A stretch of DNA of 64,000 nucleotides from NCBI RefSeq assembly GCF_014643595.1, contig NZ_BMJT01000007.1, forward strand, positions 1 to 64,000, read 5' to 3'. The notes beneath the pieces are model-generated. The model had not been told where the DNA came from. It searched no databases and saw only the letters and a program-made list of their open reading frames with translations. Position numbers and translations under genes: made by a program. The stretch is from Lysinibacillus alkalisoli. Its GTDB lineage: Bacteria > Bacillota > Bacilli > Bacillales_A > Planococcaceae. Below are positions 1 through 7,508 of this stretch, piece by piece (position 1 is the stretch's first letter; every line of letters starts with the position of its first letter).

Positions 1-1
1 A

Positions 2-235
2 AAACAAAAAGTGGCACCGATTGAACAACTCTTATCTTTGGCTCATGTCACTTATCAAACAGAAATCTTACATGGCTCGCCTAGTGAAGAAATCGTACGT
101 TTCGCTAACCAACATGCAATAGATATTATTATTCTTGGGAGTAGAGGTTTAAATACGTTACAAGAATTTGTGATTGGTAGTGTGAGTCACAAAGTGTTAA
201 AAACAGCAAAATGTCCTGTACTGATTGTAAAATAA
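2..235 (+). CDS. Universal stress protein (UspA family), 3' part only
   Basis: The reading frame is open from the first bases of the window, so the 5' end lies outside it; about 78 residues are visible and the gene ends with TAA at 233-235. The fragment carries the C-terminal ATP-binding signature of UspA proteins, a glycine-rich stretch starting GSRGLN followed ten residues later by GSVSHKV, and ends in the typical CPVLIVK strand. UspA proteins are small cytoplasmic nucleotide-binding proteins made in stress and stationary phase; the exact role cannot be told from a fragment. A GTG at position 11 could be read as a start, but it has no ribosome-binding site and would remove half of the fold, so I treat this as a truncated view of a complete gene. 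Confidence 0.88.
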   Translation, partial: KQKVAPIEQLLSLAHVTYQTEILHGSPSEEIVRFANQHAIDIIILGSRGLNTLQEFVIGSVSHKVLKTAKCPVLIVK

Positions 236-244
236 AAGAAAAAG

Positions 245-475
245 ATGGAGACAAACTTGTATTAGAAAATATATTATCATTTTGAATCTACAATCTACAG
301 TACGTCTCAAGAAGTTGCAGATGGTAAAAAGGCTAAAGCTGTAATGAACATTATGGAAGTGGAAAATTATGATTTTCTTGAACTAAAAGAAAACTTAAAA
401 ATGTCCTTACACATTTTCAACCATGAAATTTTTGATGAGATTGAAAATATTCCTGTAAATGTAGAAATTAAATAA
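245..475 (+). pseudogene. Broken small ORF, in-frame TAG near its start
   Basis: An ATG at 245 opens a frame that meets TAG at 263-265 after six codons and then stays open for about 69 more codons to TAA at 473. The part after the stop reads like ordinary protein (KIYYHFEST, then an acidic C-terminal half ending NVEIK), with no further ATG until about 340. That suggests one small gene of roughly 76 residues interrupted by a nonsense mutation. I do not recognise the family. The ribosome-binding site in front of the ATG is poor. It follows the stress-protein gene by nine bases and is followed by a terminator, so it may be a decaying second gene of that operon. Alternatively it is non-coding. 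Confidence 0.4.
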
Positions 476-483
476 GCAAAGAA

Positions 484-530
484 AAAACCGTTACCTATTA
501 GGTTTAGTCCTAGTAAGTAACGGCTTTTAT
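484..530. terminator. Rho-independent terminator between the uspA region and the CRISPR locus
   Basis: CCGTTAC (488-494) pairs with GTAACGG (517-523), extended by an imperfect inner stem, and is followed by CTTTT on the plus strand. On the minus strand the stem runs into a T-tract, so the element can stop both the stress-protein transcript and the transcript of the small CRISPR array. Confidence 0.7.
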
Positions 531-551
531 TATAGTTGCTTGCATACTTAA

Positions 552-651
552 ATTCTAATCTACACTCCCATGTAGGGAGTGACAGTATGCTAACACACCA
601 AGCGATGCCGATGACGGAATTTCAATCCACACTCCCAATGCAGGGAGTGAC
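552..651 (-). CRISPR. CRISPR mini-array A: two repeats, one spacer
   Basis: A degenerate terminal repeat (552-583, 32 nt, several mismatches) and a near-consensus repeat (619-651, 33 nt, two mismatches to array B) flank one 35-nt spacer (584-618). The arms ACTCCC and GGGAGT of the repeat palindrome are intact in both. The orientation is set by the leader at 652-798 and by the degenerate distal repeat: transcription is on the minus strand and repeats end GTGGATTGAAAT, the 8-nt tag ATTGAAAT being the likely crRNA 5' handle. It lies directly downstream of cmr6. Confidence 0.85.
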
Positions 652-798
652 TGCGAGATATGGTTATCTCACGCCTTTATGGTACTATGTCTAGGGTTTA
701 TTGGAAATTTCTTTATTCTATGCTATTTGATAAGCCCTTTATTTGAGTCATCTGGTGTGCGAACCCCCCGCTAATTTCATGGGCACTTGGGGTTCGCA
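652..798 (-). promoter_or_regulatory. CRISPR leader A
   Basis: This ~147-bp stretch between cmr6 and array A is a near copy of the sequence beside array B (7818-7963). Shared features are a palindrome touching the first repeat (GAGATA tggt TATCTC), an AT-rich middle, and a distal inverted repeat built on GCGAACCCC and GGGGTTCGC. Reading minus, a possible promoter is TTTCCA (702-707), 17 bp, TACCAT (679-684); its -10 is one base weaker than the copy in leader B. Leaders drive array transcription and mark the end where new spacers are inserted. Confidence 0.75.
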
Positions 799-804
799 TT
801 TCTA

Positions 805-1866
805 TTATAATAGTTTCTTTAGCTGACTAACCTTTTCTTTCTGCTTTTTGGAACCCCTCATATTAGGTATTGATTGCCAATAATTCAATAGCTTTTCAGC
901 TAACTTTGTATCTTCTGTACTCAATTTAATGACTTCGTTAAAGATTCCACTCTTTGAAAGCTCTATATCTTGCTCGTTTAGCGTTAGCTTATCAATTTGT
1001 TCATGTAAATAATCAATAGGTGATAAACTTGCTACACGCTTCTTTTCTCTTTCAGCTTCTTCTTGTCGAGTTTTTTGCTTTTTCCTTTGAAGAAATTTCT
1101 GTTGATATAACTGTGAGACATCTTCTACTGTATCCGCTAATCCATATCCCACTCCTGTTTTACCACCTAAACCATAATCACACAGAGCTTGTATACTATA
1201 ATCTAAAATTTCTTTAGTAATCGGTTTTGATTTCTCTAAAATACCTATTTGAATAATAAATGTAGTATTTTCAGCTACATAAAAATTAAAAACATTTGGA
1301 TTTGAATCATCAGTTGCCGGTTGACCCCCTTCACTTTGATAATATTTCCAATAATGTGGTGCTTGAATATCTTGAACCAAGTTATATTCCTTTTCAGGAA
1401 AACTATCTAAAAACACAATATTTCCTTGGCCATACTTATCCTTACTATTTTCGCTACTTACACCAAATGCATACTTAAACCACTCCTGCTGTTCAACAGT
1501 AGGCATTTCTTGAAGTATGCAACTTTTCACAAGCCCTTTTATTGAGGATCCCTCGATATAAGGGACACCATAAACACTATGTAGTGCTGTTGTAGCATGA
1601 CCTGTATAGGGTGTTAGAGCACTATTAATTATTAATTTCTCTGGTTTATACGCCAATGTAATGACCTCATCAAAATTCCGGGTTAAATATTCTCGATAGA
1701 GAGTTAACTTTTGAGGTACCAGTTGCTTAATCAGAGACTTATTCATCTTAGGTACGAACTTACCACCCTCGGTTTTAAAGGAGTAGCGATAAAAATCAGA
1801 ATAATGATTAGAACTTTTCCCTATAAAATCTTGAGCAGCTGATGGCACATAGTATTTATTTTTCAT
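805..1866 (-). CDS. cmr6: Type III-B CRISPR RAMP protein Cmr6
   Basis: Last gene of the Cmr operon, 353 residues. Cmr6 is a RAMP-fold subunit that caps the Cmr4/Cmr5 filament near the 3' end of the crRNA in the type III-B RNA-targeting complex. The protein has the family pattern: an N-terminal region with PYTGHATTALHS followed by the glycine motif GSSIKGLVKS near residue 106, and the C-terminal glycine-rich loop GLGGKTGVGYG near residue 235. The rest is a charged Lys/Glu-rich tail of about 115 residues, longer than in minimal Cmr6 proteins. The start codon overlaps the 3' end of cmr5 by 11 bp, which points to coupled translation. Leader A begins seven bases after the stop. Confidence 0.9.
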   Translation of the reverse strand: MKNKYYVPSAAQDFIGKSSNHYSDFYRYSFKTEGGKFVPKMNKSLIKQLVPQKLTLYREYLTRNFDEVITLAYKPEKLIINSALTPYTGHATTALHSVYGVPYIEGSSIKGLVKSCILQEMPTVEQQEWFKYAFGVSSENSKDKYGQGNIVFLDSFPEKEYNLVQDIQAPHYWKYYQSEGGQPATDDSNPNVFNFYVAENTTFIIQIGILEKSKPITKEILDYSIQALCDYGLGGKTGVGYGLADTVEDVSQLYQQKFLQRKKQKTRQEEAEREKKRVASLSPIDYLHEQIDKLTLNEQDIELSKSGIFNEVIKLSTEDTKLAEKLLNYWQSIPNMRGSKKQKEKVSQLKKLL

Positions 1867-2212
1867 TTGGAGTCATTCCTTCTGCAAAACGCTTCACCCA
1901 TATTAATAATTGCTGTACCTCATTAGCCATCGCTCGATATTGTTCATTGGTAGATTGAGTAATGGCCTTCATAAGTTCAGTTTCTTTTTTTAATAATTTT
2001 TGTGTGATTAACCAATTAGATATTATATTATAAAGTTCCTTATGTTCTTCTTCCTTCTTTTTAGAGTATAAAAAAGCTGTAGTCGTCGCTAGACCTGTCA
2101 TTTGAATTTTAGCTGGGACCGTACGGACTAAAGAAAAAAATTTCTTTTTATCCTTTATACTACTTACACGTTCATAGGCAAAGGCTGCTCTTTCATTTTG
2201 GATATTTCTCAT
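1856..2212 (-). CDS. cmr5: Type III-B CRISPR small subunit Cmr5
   Basis: An all-helical protein of 118 residues, the usual size of Cmr5, the small subunit that lines the inner filament of the Cmr complex and contacts target RNA. The N-terminus (ERAAFAYERVSSI) and the segment near residue 35 (KIQMTGLATTTAFL) match the typical Cmr5 pattern of an early AxxA/Y helix followed by a conserved glycine and a long helix of a small-subunit bundle. Assignment rests on size, helix pattern and strict position between cmr4 and cmr6. It shares one base with cmr4 and overlaps cmr6 by 11 bp. Confidence 0.87.
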   Translation of the reverse strand: MRNIQNERAAFAYERVSSIKDKKKFFSLVRTVPAKIQMTGLATTTAFLYSKKKEEEHKELYNIISNWLITQKLLKKETELMKAITQSTNEQYRAMANEVQQLLIWVKRFAEGMTPNEK

Positions 2213-2988
2213 TATATGTCCCCTCCCTTGTAGATTTTAACAAATCCTTTCCCAAGAGTCATATTACCTCCTATTTGCAATACATCTAAATCTAAGAGTT
2301 CTATATATTTAGTCTCACCATGAATTTGCACGTAGAAAATAGCTTCCATCGGAACATATTCCTCACTAAACAATGCTCCGTCTGTTACGATACCTTTTTC
2401 GGAGTTTATAGCAGTTCTCGTAATAATCTCTGTATGATTTTTGACAAAATAAGCAAAGTCATCATCTGATAATAATAAAGCTCGGTCAGTAAGCTCTACT
2501 TCTGGCATATAACCTTGAATTCCACTAACTAACTCTTTAAAATCAGAGTCTTCTTCCACATTTTCATATAAATATTCATCTAATAATACATTATTATCAA
2601 TGCATAGCTTCTTAGAAGTAACGCTAGCTTGGTTATCTTCGATACTAATATTACTACTAGCAGAATACCTTTTTAGTAAGGTCGGACAGGTAATTAAAGC
2701 ATACACACCTTTTGCGGAGCGAATAGGGAAAAATAATATGCTTGCATCAGTAAATGTTAACTTGCCTGCTTGTTCAGTAGAACCAAACAACTGGCTCTCT
2801 TTCACTTCCTCACTCGTTACTCTTTCATAATAATGGCGGACACTTCCTTTAAAGCTTGATGCTTCAATTTTAGGAAAACCAGTGTGTCCCTCTCGCTGAA
2901 TTGGTTGATCTACTACGCTAAATTCAAAATTGCCCCCTACATGCATTGGAGACAGTAAGTGTATAAATCTATCATGGATAATTGTCAT
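2212..2988 (-). CDS. cmr4: Type III-B CRISPR RAMP protein Cmr4 (backbone target-RNA nuclease)
   Basis: 258 residues. Cmr4 is the repeated backbone subunit (Cas7 group) of the type III-B complex and cuts bound target RNA at 6-nt intervals. The sequence has the diagnostic N-terminal run SPMHVGG, then VVDQPIQREGHTGFPKI around residues 25-41, then the RAMP loop SSFKGSVRHYY. Asp27 sits where the catalytic aspartate lies in Cmr4 proteins, so RNA cleavage should be intact. The C-terminus carries the glycine-rich loop IGGNMTLGKGFVKI, which belongs to the crRNA-binding RAMP core. The start overlaps cmr3 by 4 bp. Confidence 0.95.
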   Translation of the reverse strand: MTIIHDRFIHLLSPMHVGGNFEFSVVDQPIQREGHTGFPKIEASSFKGSVRHYYERVTSEEVKESQLFGSTEQAGKLTFTDASILFFPIRSAKGVYALITCPTLLKRYSASSNISIEDNQASVTSKKLCIDNNVLLDEYLYENVEEDSDFKELVSGIQGYMPEVELTDRALLLSDDDFAYFVKNHTEIITRTAINSEKGIVTDGALFSEEYVPMEAIFYVQIHGETKYIELLDLDVLQIGGNMTLGKGFVKIYKGGDI

Positions 2989-4049
2989 TTAAATATTTCC
3001 TCCTCAACGCTACTTACGATTGTATAGCCAAACCCTCTATCACAATAAACCAATCTGCTCCACCACTCATAATCAAATCCTAGTTGATTACGGTAATCAC
3101 TTATACATTTTTGATGGAAGAGTTTTTCTATATTTTCCAGCTTACCTTCTAAGACTTCAAAGTAATACACACTTCCTGCTGGGATTGCTAAGTGCATTTG
3201 ACGCGGCCCATTGTTGGAGTATCCTCCTATAGGAACAGGTTTTCCTATTGCCGCTGCTAATAATTTAAGCTTTACACGTCTTCTTTTATGAGTAAATACG
3301 CCTTCCTTTGTTACAGGGTCTAACCATCTTGGTAACCACCCATGCTTTAAAATAGCTGGTGTTGCAAAATACAACTTGAAGTATTTACTTGTCTTAGGAC
3401 CTTTTATGGTTAATCCATCCGTTTTAGTTACTGTAGCTAGTCGTTGATTAGCACCTAACTTTACTATGTCACCATCAACAAGAGGCGATTTTTTAATTAC
3501 ATCTGTCACTAACGAACAAGTATGGTTCGAAGTTTTTAAACGTATGGATTCTTCGGTATACCACATACCTTCTTCAGTAGTATGTGTATCACATTTCATC
3601 GCTATGCCTGTATGTGTCTCTTTTGTGATAAAGTTTCCTAATGCTACATACGCCTGTTGTTCTGTTCCTTCTAGATACTCTGCAAATGCACTGAGCTTCA
3701 GGTAAGCTCCACCTAGTATTTTTAGTTTTTTATCTACTTTTTGAGAAGGCACTAACTTATAAGCTAACTCATGACTACTATGACTTGACTTCTCTAGGTG
3801 CATTGTATGAATATAATCATTCACAACAATTGTATCTAGCGGCTGTGGAAAGGCGTATTCATTATCTAGCATAAGCCCATTAAAGCCGACTTTTAATTCT
3901 CTATCTTTCAGTTCATTTTTATTTTTAAATGCTCCCGCGTATGTGGCAGGAGAAGGAGGAAACAAACTAGCACTATGAAAGTTTACTCCTGCATCGTATG
4001 GGTTAGCCCCTCTAAAGGTAAGAGTATCAACAGCATCTATCTTATACAT
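2985..4049 (-). CDS. cmr3: Type III-B CRISPR RAMP protein Cmr3
   Basis: About 354 residues. Cmr3 (Cas5 group) holds the 5' handle of the crRNA and joins Cas10 to the filament. The N-terminus has the typical YKIDAVDTLTFRGANPYDAG, where family members carry a D-x-hydrophobic-FR-x-G/D start, followed by LFPPSPATYAGAFKN, the conserved PPxPxTxxGA element. The C-terminus has the IPAGSVYYFEV strand and a last glycine-rich turn (DRGFGYTIV). I chose the ATG at 4049 (MYKIDA) over the TTG one codon upstream; both are within reach of a GGGGGAGG ribosome-binding site. It overlaps the end of cas10, consistent with translational coupling. Confidence 0.93.
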   Translation of the reverse strand: MYKIDAVDTLTFRGANPYDAGVNFHSASLFPPSPATYAGAFKNKNELKDRELKVGFNGLMLDNEYAFPQPLDTIVVNDYIHTMHLEKSSHSSHELAYKLVPSQKVDKKLKILGGAYLKLSAFAEYLEGTEQQAYVALGNFITKETHTGIAMKCDTHTTEEGMWYTEESIRLKTSNHTCSLVTDVIKKSPLVDGDIVKLGANQRLATVTKTDGLTIKGPKTSKYFKLYFATPAILKHGWLPRWLDPVTKEGVFTHKRRRVKLKLLAAAIGKPVPIGGYSNNGPRQMHLAIPAGSVYYFEVLEGKLENIEKLFHQKCISDYRNQLGFDYEWWSRLVYCDRGFGYTIVSSVEEEIFK

Positions 4050-5652
4050 CAATTTCTAACCTCCCCCTAGGTTGTTCCTTACGTATATTTCTTGCCAAAA
4101 ACGTAGATTGTTGTAATAGAGATAAAAATGATTCTATATCTTTATCTACTACTTCGTAGACGCTAATAAAAACTCCCAGTTGTTCTTCTAGGCTAGCGTT
4201 AGCTAAACTGTTCGTCAATAACTTACGTAGTAACACTATCAACATCTCTTCATTTACTGTAGATTTAATACTCGTTAATAACGTGAGCACATTTTGAATA
4301 AAGGACGTCGAATTTTCTTGAAGATGAAGAGTTTTAATTAATTCTTCTACTACCTTTAGATTTTCTCCATCTTTTCCGAACTTCATACGTAAAGGGGTCG
4401 TGAGCCCACCTCTTCTTATAATATTCATAGAGAACGCTGCTTTATCTTCATCTATTGCTTTTGCATGAGCCTCTAAACTCTCCACCTGCTCTAGTAAAGG
4501 CTTAAGTGGCGTCATTAAATGGGTAATGATTATGCCCGCAGATAGTGTCCCTTGATAGTTTAATTCCTTAATCATGCCAAATTCCTTTATTAACATGGAT
4601 AAAGCTTTAAATAATTTATGCAACGGAAAAAAAGCCAGTATATCTTCGCCACCAGCAAATACACATACGCCCTGATTCTCTTTTATGATTTCTTTAGCTT
4701 TTTGAGAAAATCCACTTATAGCTTCACTTAAGTTTTGCGAAATTTCAATGCTAGTCACTTCTTGATATTTTGTGCCAACACCGTCCCCATCTAACTTCAC
4801 AATCGCATAATAAGGGCTGCCAATCTCATTTGAATATTGGTCATATAAACCTAAGGCAGTTTGTTTAGTCTCAGGTTTGTATTCTTTGTGGTTTGAAATA
4901 TCTTCATTATTTTTCAAATCAAATAAAGCTTCAGACCCTTCATCCTTTAATTTATCTAAATTAACTGTGGAGGGTAAATAGCTTTTTAGTAACATGTAAG
5001 CTACAGAACTAACTTCCATATCAAAATATTGCAATTTACATTTATCAAGATTTCTCTTGACTAGAGAAATTGCTGAAAGGTTTTCTCCACGTTTCAAATT
5101 CGTACGTTGTAAGTTCTGTAATGACTTTTCATTGCTGGTGATTAAAGCATTGTACTGTTCATACAAATCACATTTCCGTCCAGGCTTTTCTGTAATTTGT
5201 TTGAACATACGTGTGTTTTTAATGCCATGCATATTCACAAGAAGATTTTTATAGTTAGTTTGGAATGTACCATTATTTTGCTGTACGACCCAATTAGTTT
5301 CTAAAAAAGTTTCTAACTGCTGTTTAACTTCTTGTGTAAACATCAAATTACTTTTTTCAAAAACTTTTTTGCTAATATTTAAAAACTCTTGGTGTACATG
5401 AGTATTTACTGCTTTAGCTAATTGCTCAGCTTCCTCAATATTTTCAACTTGTACAACAAGTCGATTAGGCGCACTTACAATATTGGGAGCAGGAATAATC
5501 ACTTTCACTTGTTTTTTCTCAAAAAATTCTTTCGCTTGAATAGCTAGATGTGAAAGTAAAAAGCTACCTGAATATAAATCTTTAAGTTTTCTTGAGGGGC
5601 CCACAAATTGCTGAACAGGACCTATAGTAAACAGCATTAATGCGTTACTCAT
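4042..5652 (-). CDS. cmr2: Type III-B Cas10 (Cmr2) without HD nuclease domain
   Basis: Large subunit of the Cmr complex, 536 residues. It opens directly with FTIGPVQQFVGPSRKLKDLY, the start of the first Palm domain in Cmr2 proteins, so the usual ~200-residue N-terminal HD DNase domain is absent and no HD motif is visible elsewhere. The cyclase Palm is present: first acidic strand KLDGDGVG (about residues 287-293) and the nucleotidyl-cyclase turn FAGGEDILAF (GGED at 334-337, a variant of GGDD). Cas10 Palm domains make cyclic oligoadenylate from ATP when target RNA binds. The zinc-binding loop seen in many Cmr2 proteins appears reduced, with GRKCDLYEQYNAL (one cysteine, Cys161) where CxxC is common. 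Expected activity is therefore signalling only, not ssDNA cleavage. Confidence 0.93.
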   Translation of the reverse strand: MSNALMLFTIGPVQQFVGPSRKLKDLYSGSFLLSHLAIQAKEFFEKKQVKVIIPAPNIVSAPNRLVVQVENIEEAEQLAKAVNTHVHQEFLNISKKVFEKSNLMFTQEVKQQLETFLETNWVVQQNNGTFQTNYKNLLVNMHGIKNTRMFKQITEKPGRKCDLYEQYNALITSNEKSLQNLQRTNLKRGENLSAISLVKRNLDKCKLQYFDMEVSSVAYMLLKSYLPSTVNLDKLKDEGSEALFDLKNNEDISNHKEYKPETKQTALGLYDQYSNEIGSPYYAIVKLDGDGVGTKYQEVTSIEISQNLSEAISGFSQKAKEIIKENQGVCVFAGGEDILAFFPLHKLFKALSMLIKEFGMIKELNYQGTLSAGIIITHLMTPLKPLLEQVESLEAHAKAIDEDKAAFSMNIIRRGGLTTPLRMKFGKDGENLKVVEELIKTLHLQENSTSFIQNVLTLLTSIKSTVNEEMLIVLLRKLLTNSLANASLEEQLGVFISVYEVVDKDIESFLSLLQQSTFLARNIRKEQPRGRLEIDV

Positions 5653-6545
5653 GACTTGCCTCCTTCTACATAAGTTAAAAACTCTTCTCTATTATCGTAA
5701 ATTTTCATACCAGTAACAGGTTTTACAAAAACATAAATAGGATATATACATTGGTCTTTCGTCTTAACAAGACTAACCATTAGACTTGAAGCAAATTTTT
5801 CAGATCCGGTAATTTTTCTATCCTTTATAGCTCCTGTTGCAAAAAGCTGACCATTTTCTTTTCTACGGCTATCATGAGATGCTTGATCAACAGCTTTTAA
5901 AAATTGTTGAATAGATTCTTCGTTTAAGGTCTCACCAATTTCTATTTTTTCAATTGTTGGACGATTAGTAGGATTACTTGAACTAATAATCATATTTGCT
6001 TTTCGTATAAAACAACTTGGAGAAAATTTATCTAGCATAGCCATTAAAAAAGTTATTAAATCCTCTTTATTGGCACACATATGATCTTTAAAATTAATCG
6101 CACCTCTACTGCGCCTACTTCTTCGTCCGATACCTCCCAAATAAATAGAAAAACGCAAGAGGTCTTGATACTCTTTAAACTTATCTGCTGTTAACAAGTT
6201 TTTTCCACGTAATAGTAAAGTGAATTCTGTAGCCTCACTAAAGCAACGCATTTCTCTATTAGATGCTTCTTCACTTTTCCTATCGTGCAGCAAAAGATTT
6301 TGGCGAATACACACTTCTTTTTTATCTTTTATTTGTAAACTGATTGGTGAAGAAGCTGTTTTAACATCACCAAACCATTTACTCTCTTCTATAAATAAAG
6401 ATTTGCTATCTAATAAAACATGACTAATTCGAAAAGTTTGACGCATAAGAGCTTTTATTTCTGTAGCACGCAACTCTGGCTTTAACTCACTACCATAACT
6501 CATGAGTGGGCTTAATACTTGTGTGTGAAAACTAACTTTATGCAA
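5649..6545 (-). CDS. cmr1: Type III-B CRISPR RAMP protein Cmr1
   Basis: 298 residues, second gene of the operon. Cmr1 is a Cas7-group RAMP that sits with Cmr6 at the 3' end of the crRNA and gates target entry. The family pattern is clear: an N-terminal VLSPLMSYGSELKPELRATEIKA arrangement (the S/TPlxxxG ... pElR ... iKa element, residues 10-32) leading into the ALMRQTFRIS helix, and the arginine-rich glycine loop GGIGRRSRRSRGAI near residue 135, which in Cmr1 contacts RNA. The gene overlaps cas10 by 4 bp and starts four bases after the stop of the nuclease-like gene. Confidence 0.92.
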   Translation of the reverse strand: MHKVSFHTQVLSPLMSYGSELKPELRATEIKALMRQTFRISHVLLDSKSLFIEESKWFGDVKTASSPISLQIKDKKEVCIRQNLLLHDRKSEEASNREMRCFSEATEFTLLLRGKNLLTADKFKEYQDLLRFSIYLGGIGRRSRRSRGAINFKDHMCANKEDLITFLMAMLDKFSPSCFIRKANMIISSSNPTNRPTIEKIEIGETLNEESIQQFLKAVDQASHDSRRKENGQLFATGAIKDRKITGSEKFASSLMVSLVKTKDQCIYPIYVFVKPVTGMKIYDNREEFLTYVEGGKS

Positions 6546-6549
6546 AGTC

Positions 6550-7371
6550 TCATACCCTTTCTTTATTGAACATCTCTACATATGCTTTATGCGGAAATAA
6601 CATTGGATTATTTAACAACATTAATGCTTGATTTAAAATAAAGTTTAACGATAATAAAGAGACCTCAGTTTCTTTTTCTTTCACACGATAATCTTCTAGT
6701 TGTCGGTTTTTTAATCCTTCATCAGCTTTGAAGTCTGCTTCTTTACAGAAATTTAATTCTCGATACACATCATTCAATTTGTTAAATGTTGATTTAATTG
6801 AGACTTCTAATTGTCCCTTTTCTTGGTTAGCCCGTATTGAAATATCAAAAAGTTTTTCATTCTTATCTTGCTTTGATTCCCCTAAATAACAATATACAAG
6901 TAAAGGTCTTGTAGATTTTTGCGTTAGACTCCCGCCTTGGCTAATCATGGTTGCCATTCTAGCAATACCTATTGGAACAGTTTTAAGCGCTTTAATAGAT
7001 TCTGTCCAAAGCTTTAAATCTTTAAACTTTGTACGGCTTATACTTTTACATTGAATAGCTACAGCTACAGCTTCAATCGGAATAAACTTCAATTGACCTT
7101 TTTTAAAAATATATGGTGTATACATCACATCTAAAATGGCCAAATCCACTTCACTTGATATCTTTCCTTCAGAATCAATAATAAAAACAGATTGTTCTAC
7201 CACGAATTTCTTTGGTACTATATTTTCAAATAATTCTTGCCACACTTGCTCTCTATACGTACCAATGGTTACATTATGATGTGCTTTGAAAAATAACTGC
7301 TCAACTATAGACTTCTCTTCGCTTCGATAATTATGAATCAAACTTTTAACGATATATTCTTTCTGAGTCAT
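6550..7371 (-). CDS. DUF6602-like putative nuclease, first gene of the Cmr operon
   Basis: 273 residues, no cas gene that I know by name. The N-terminal half resembles DUF6602 proteins: a helix with Arg40-Glu41, a strand SVFIIDSEGKISSEVDLAILD (broken here around Asp76 and Asp81), then PIEAVAVAIQCKS. Glu41, Asp76, Glu100 and Gln107-Cys-Lys109 fit the acidic-residue plus QxK arrangement of PD-(D/E)XK enzymes of the Mrr type. The C-terminal half is helical and unassigned. The ATG at 7371 follows GGGAGGT at a good distance; the ATG at 7386 is part of that ribosome-binding site. With a 4-bp gap to cmr1 the two must be co-transcribed. I infer an accessory effector or helper nuclease; a structural or non-enzymatic role is possible. 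Confidence 0.7.
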   Translation of the reverse strand: MTQKEYIVKSLIHNYRSEEKSIVEQLFFKAHHNVTIGTYREQVWQELFENIVPKKFVVEQSVFIIDSEGKISSEVDLAILDVMYTPYIFKKGQLKFIPIEAVAVAIQCKSISRTKFKDLKLWTESIKALKTVPIGIARMATMISQGGSLTQKSTRPLLVYCYLGESKQDKNEKLFDISIRANQEKGQLEVSIKSTFNKLNDVYRELNFCKEADFKADEGLKNRQLEDYRVKEKETEVSLLSLNFILNQALMLLNNPMLFPHKAYVEMFNKERV

Positions 7372-7426
7372 GGTATTACCTCCCATTAATTATTCAATAC
7401 TATGGTAACACATATATGTCATATAT

Positions 7427-7464
7427 AGTAAAAGCCACTTTCCTGAGAGAAAGTGGCTTTTACT
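7427..7464. terminator. 16-bp perfect hairpin between array B and the Cmr operon
   Basis: AGTAAAAGCCACTTTC (7427-7442) and its exact complement (7449-7464) enclose a 6-nt loop. The stem ends in a T-rich arm in both directions. It lies where the minus-strand array transcript would run into the Cmr operon, so it probably ends the pre-crRNA before the cmr genes, which then need a promoter in 7387-7430. Confidence 0.65.
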
Positions 7465-7508
7465 GTATGAACAACATTATTCAGTCTCTTAATAAATCAT
7501 CATATATT

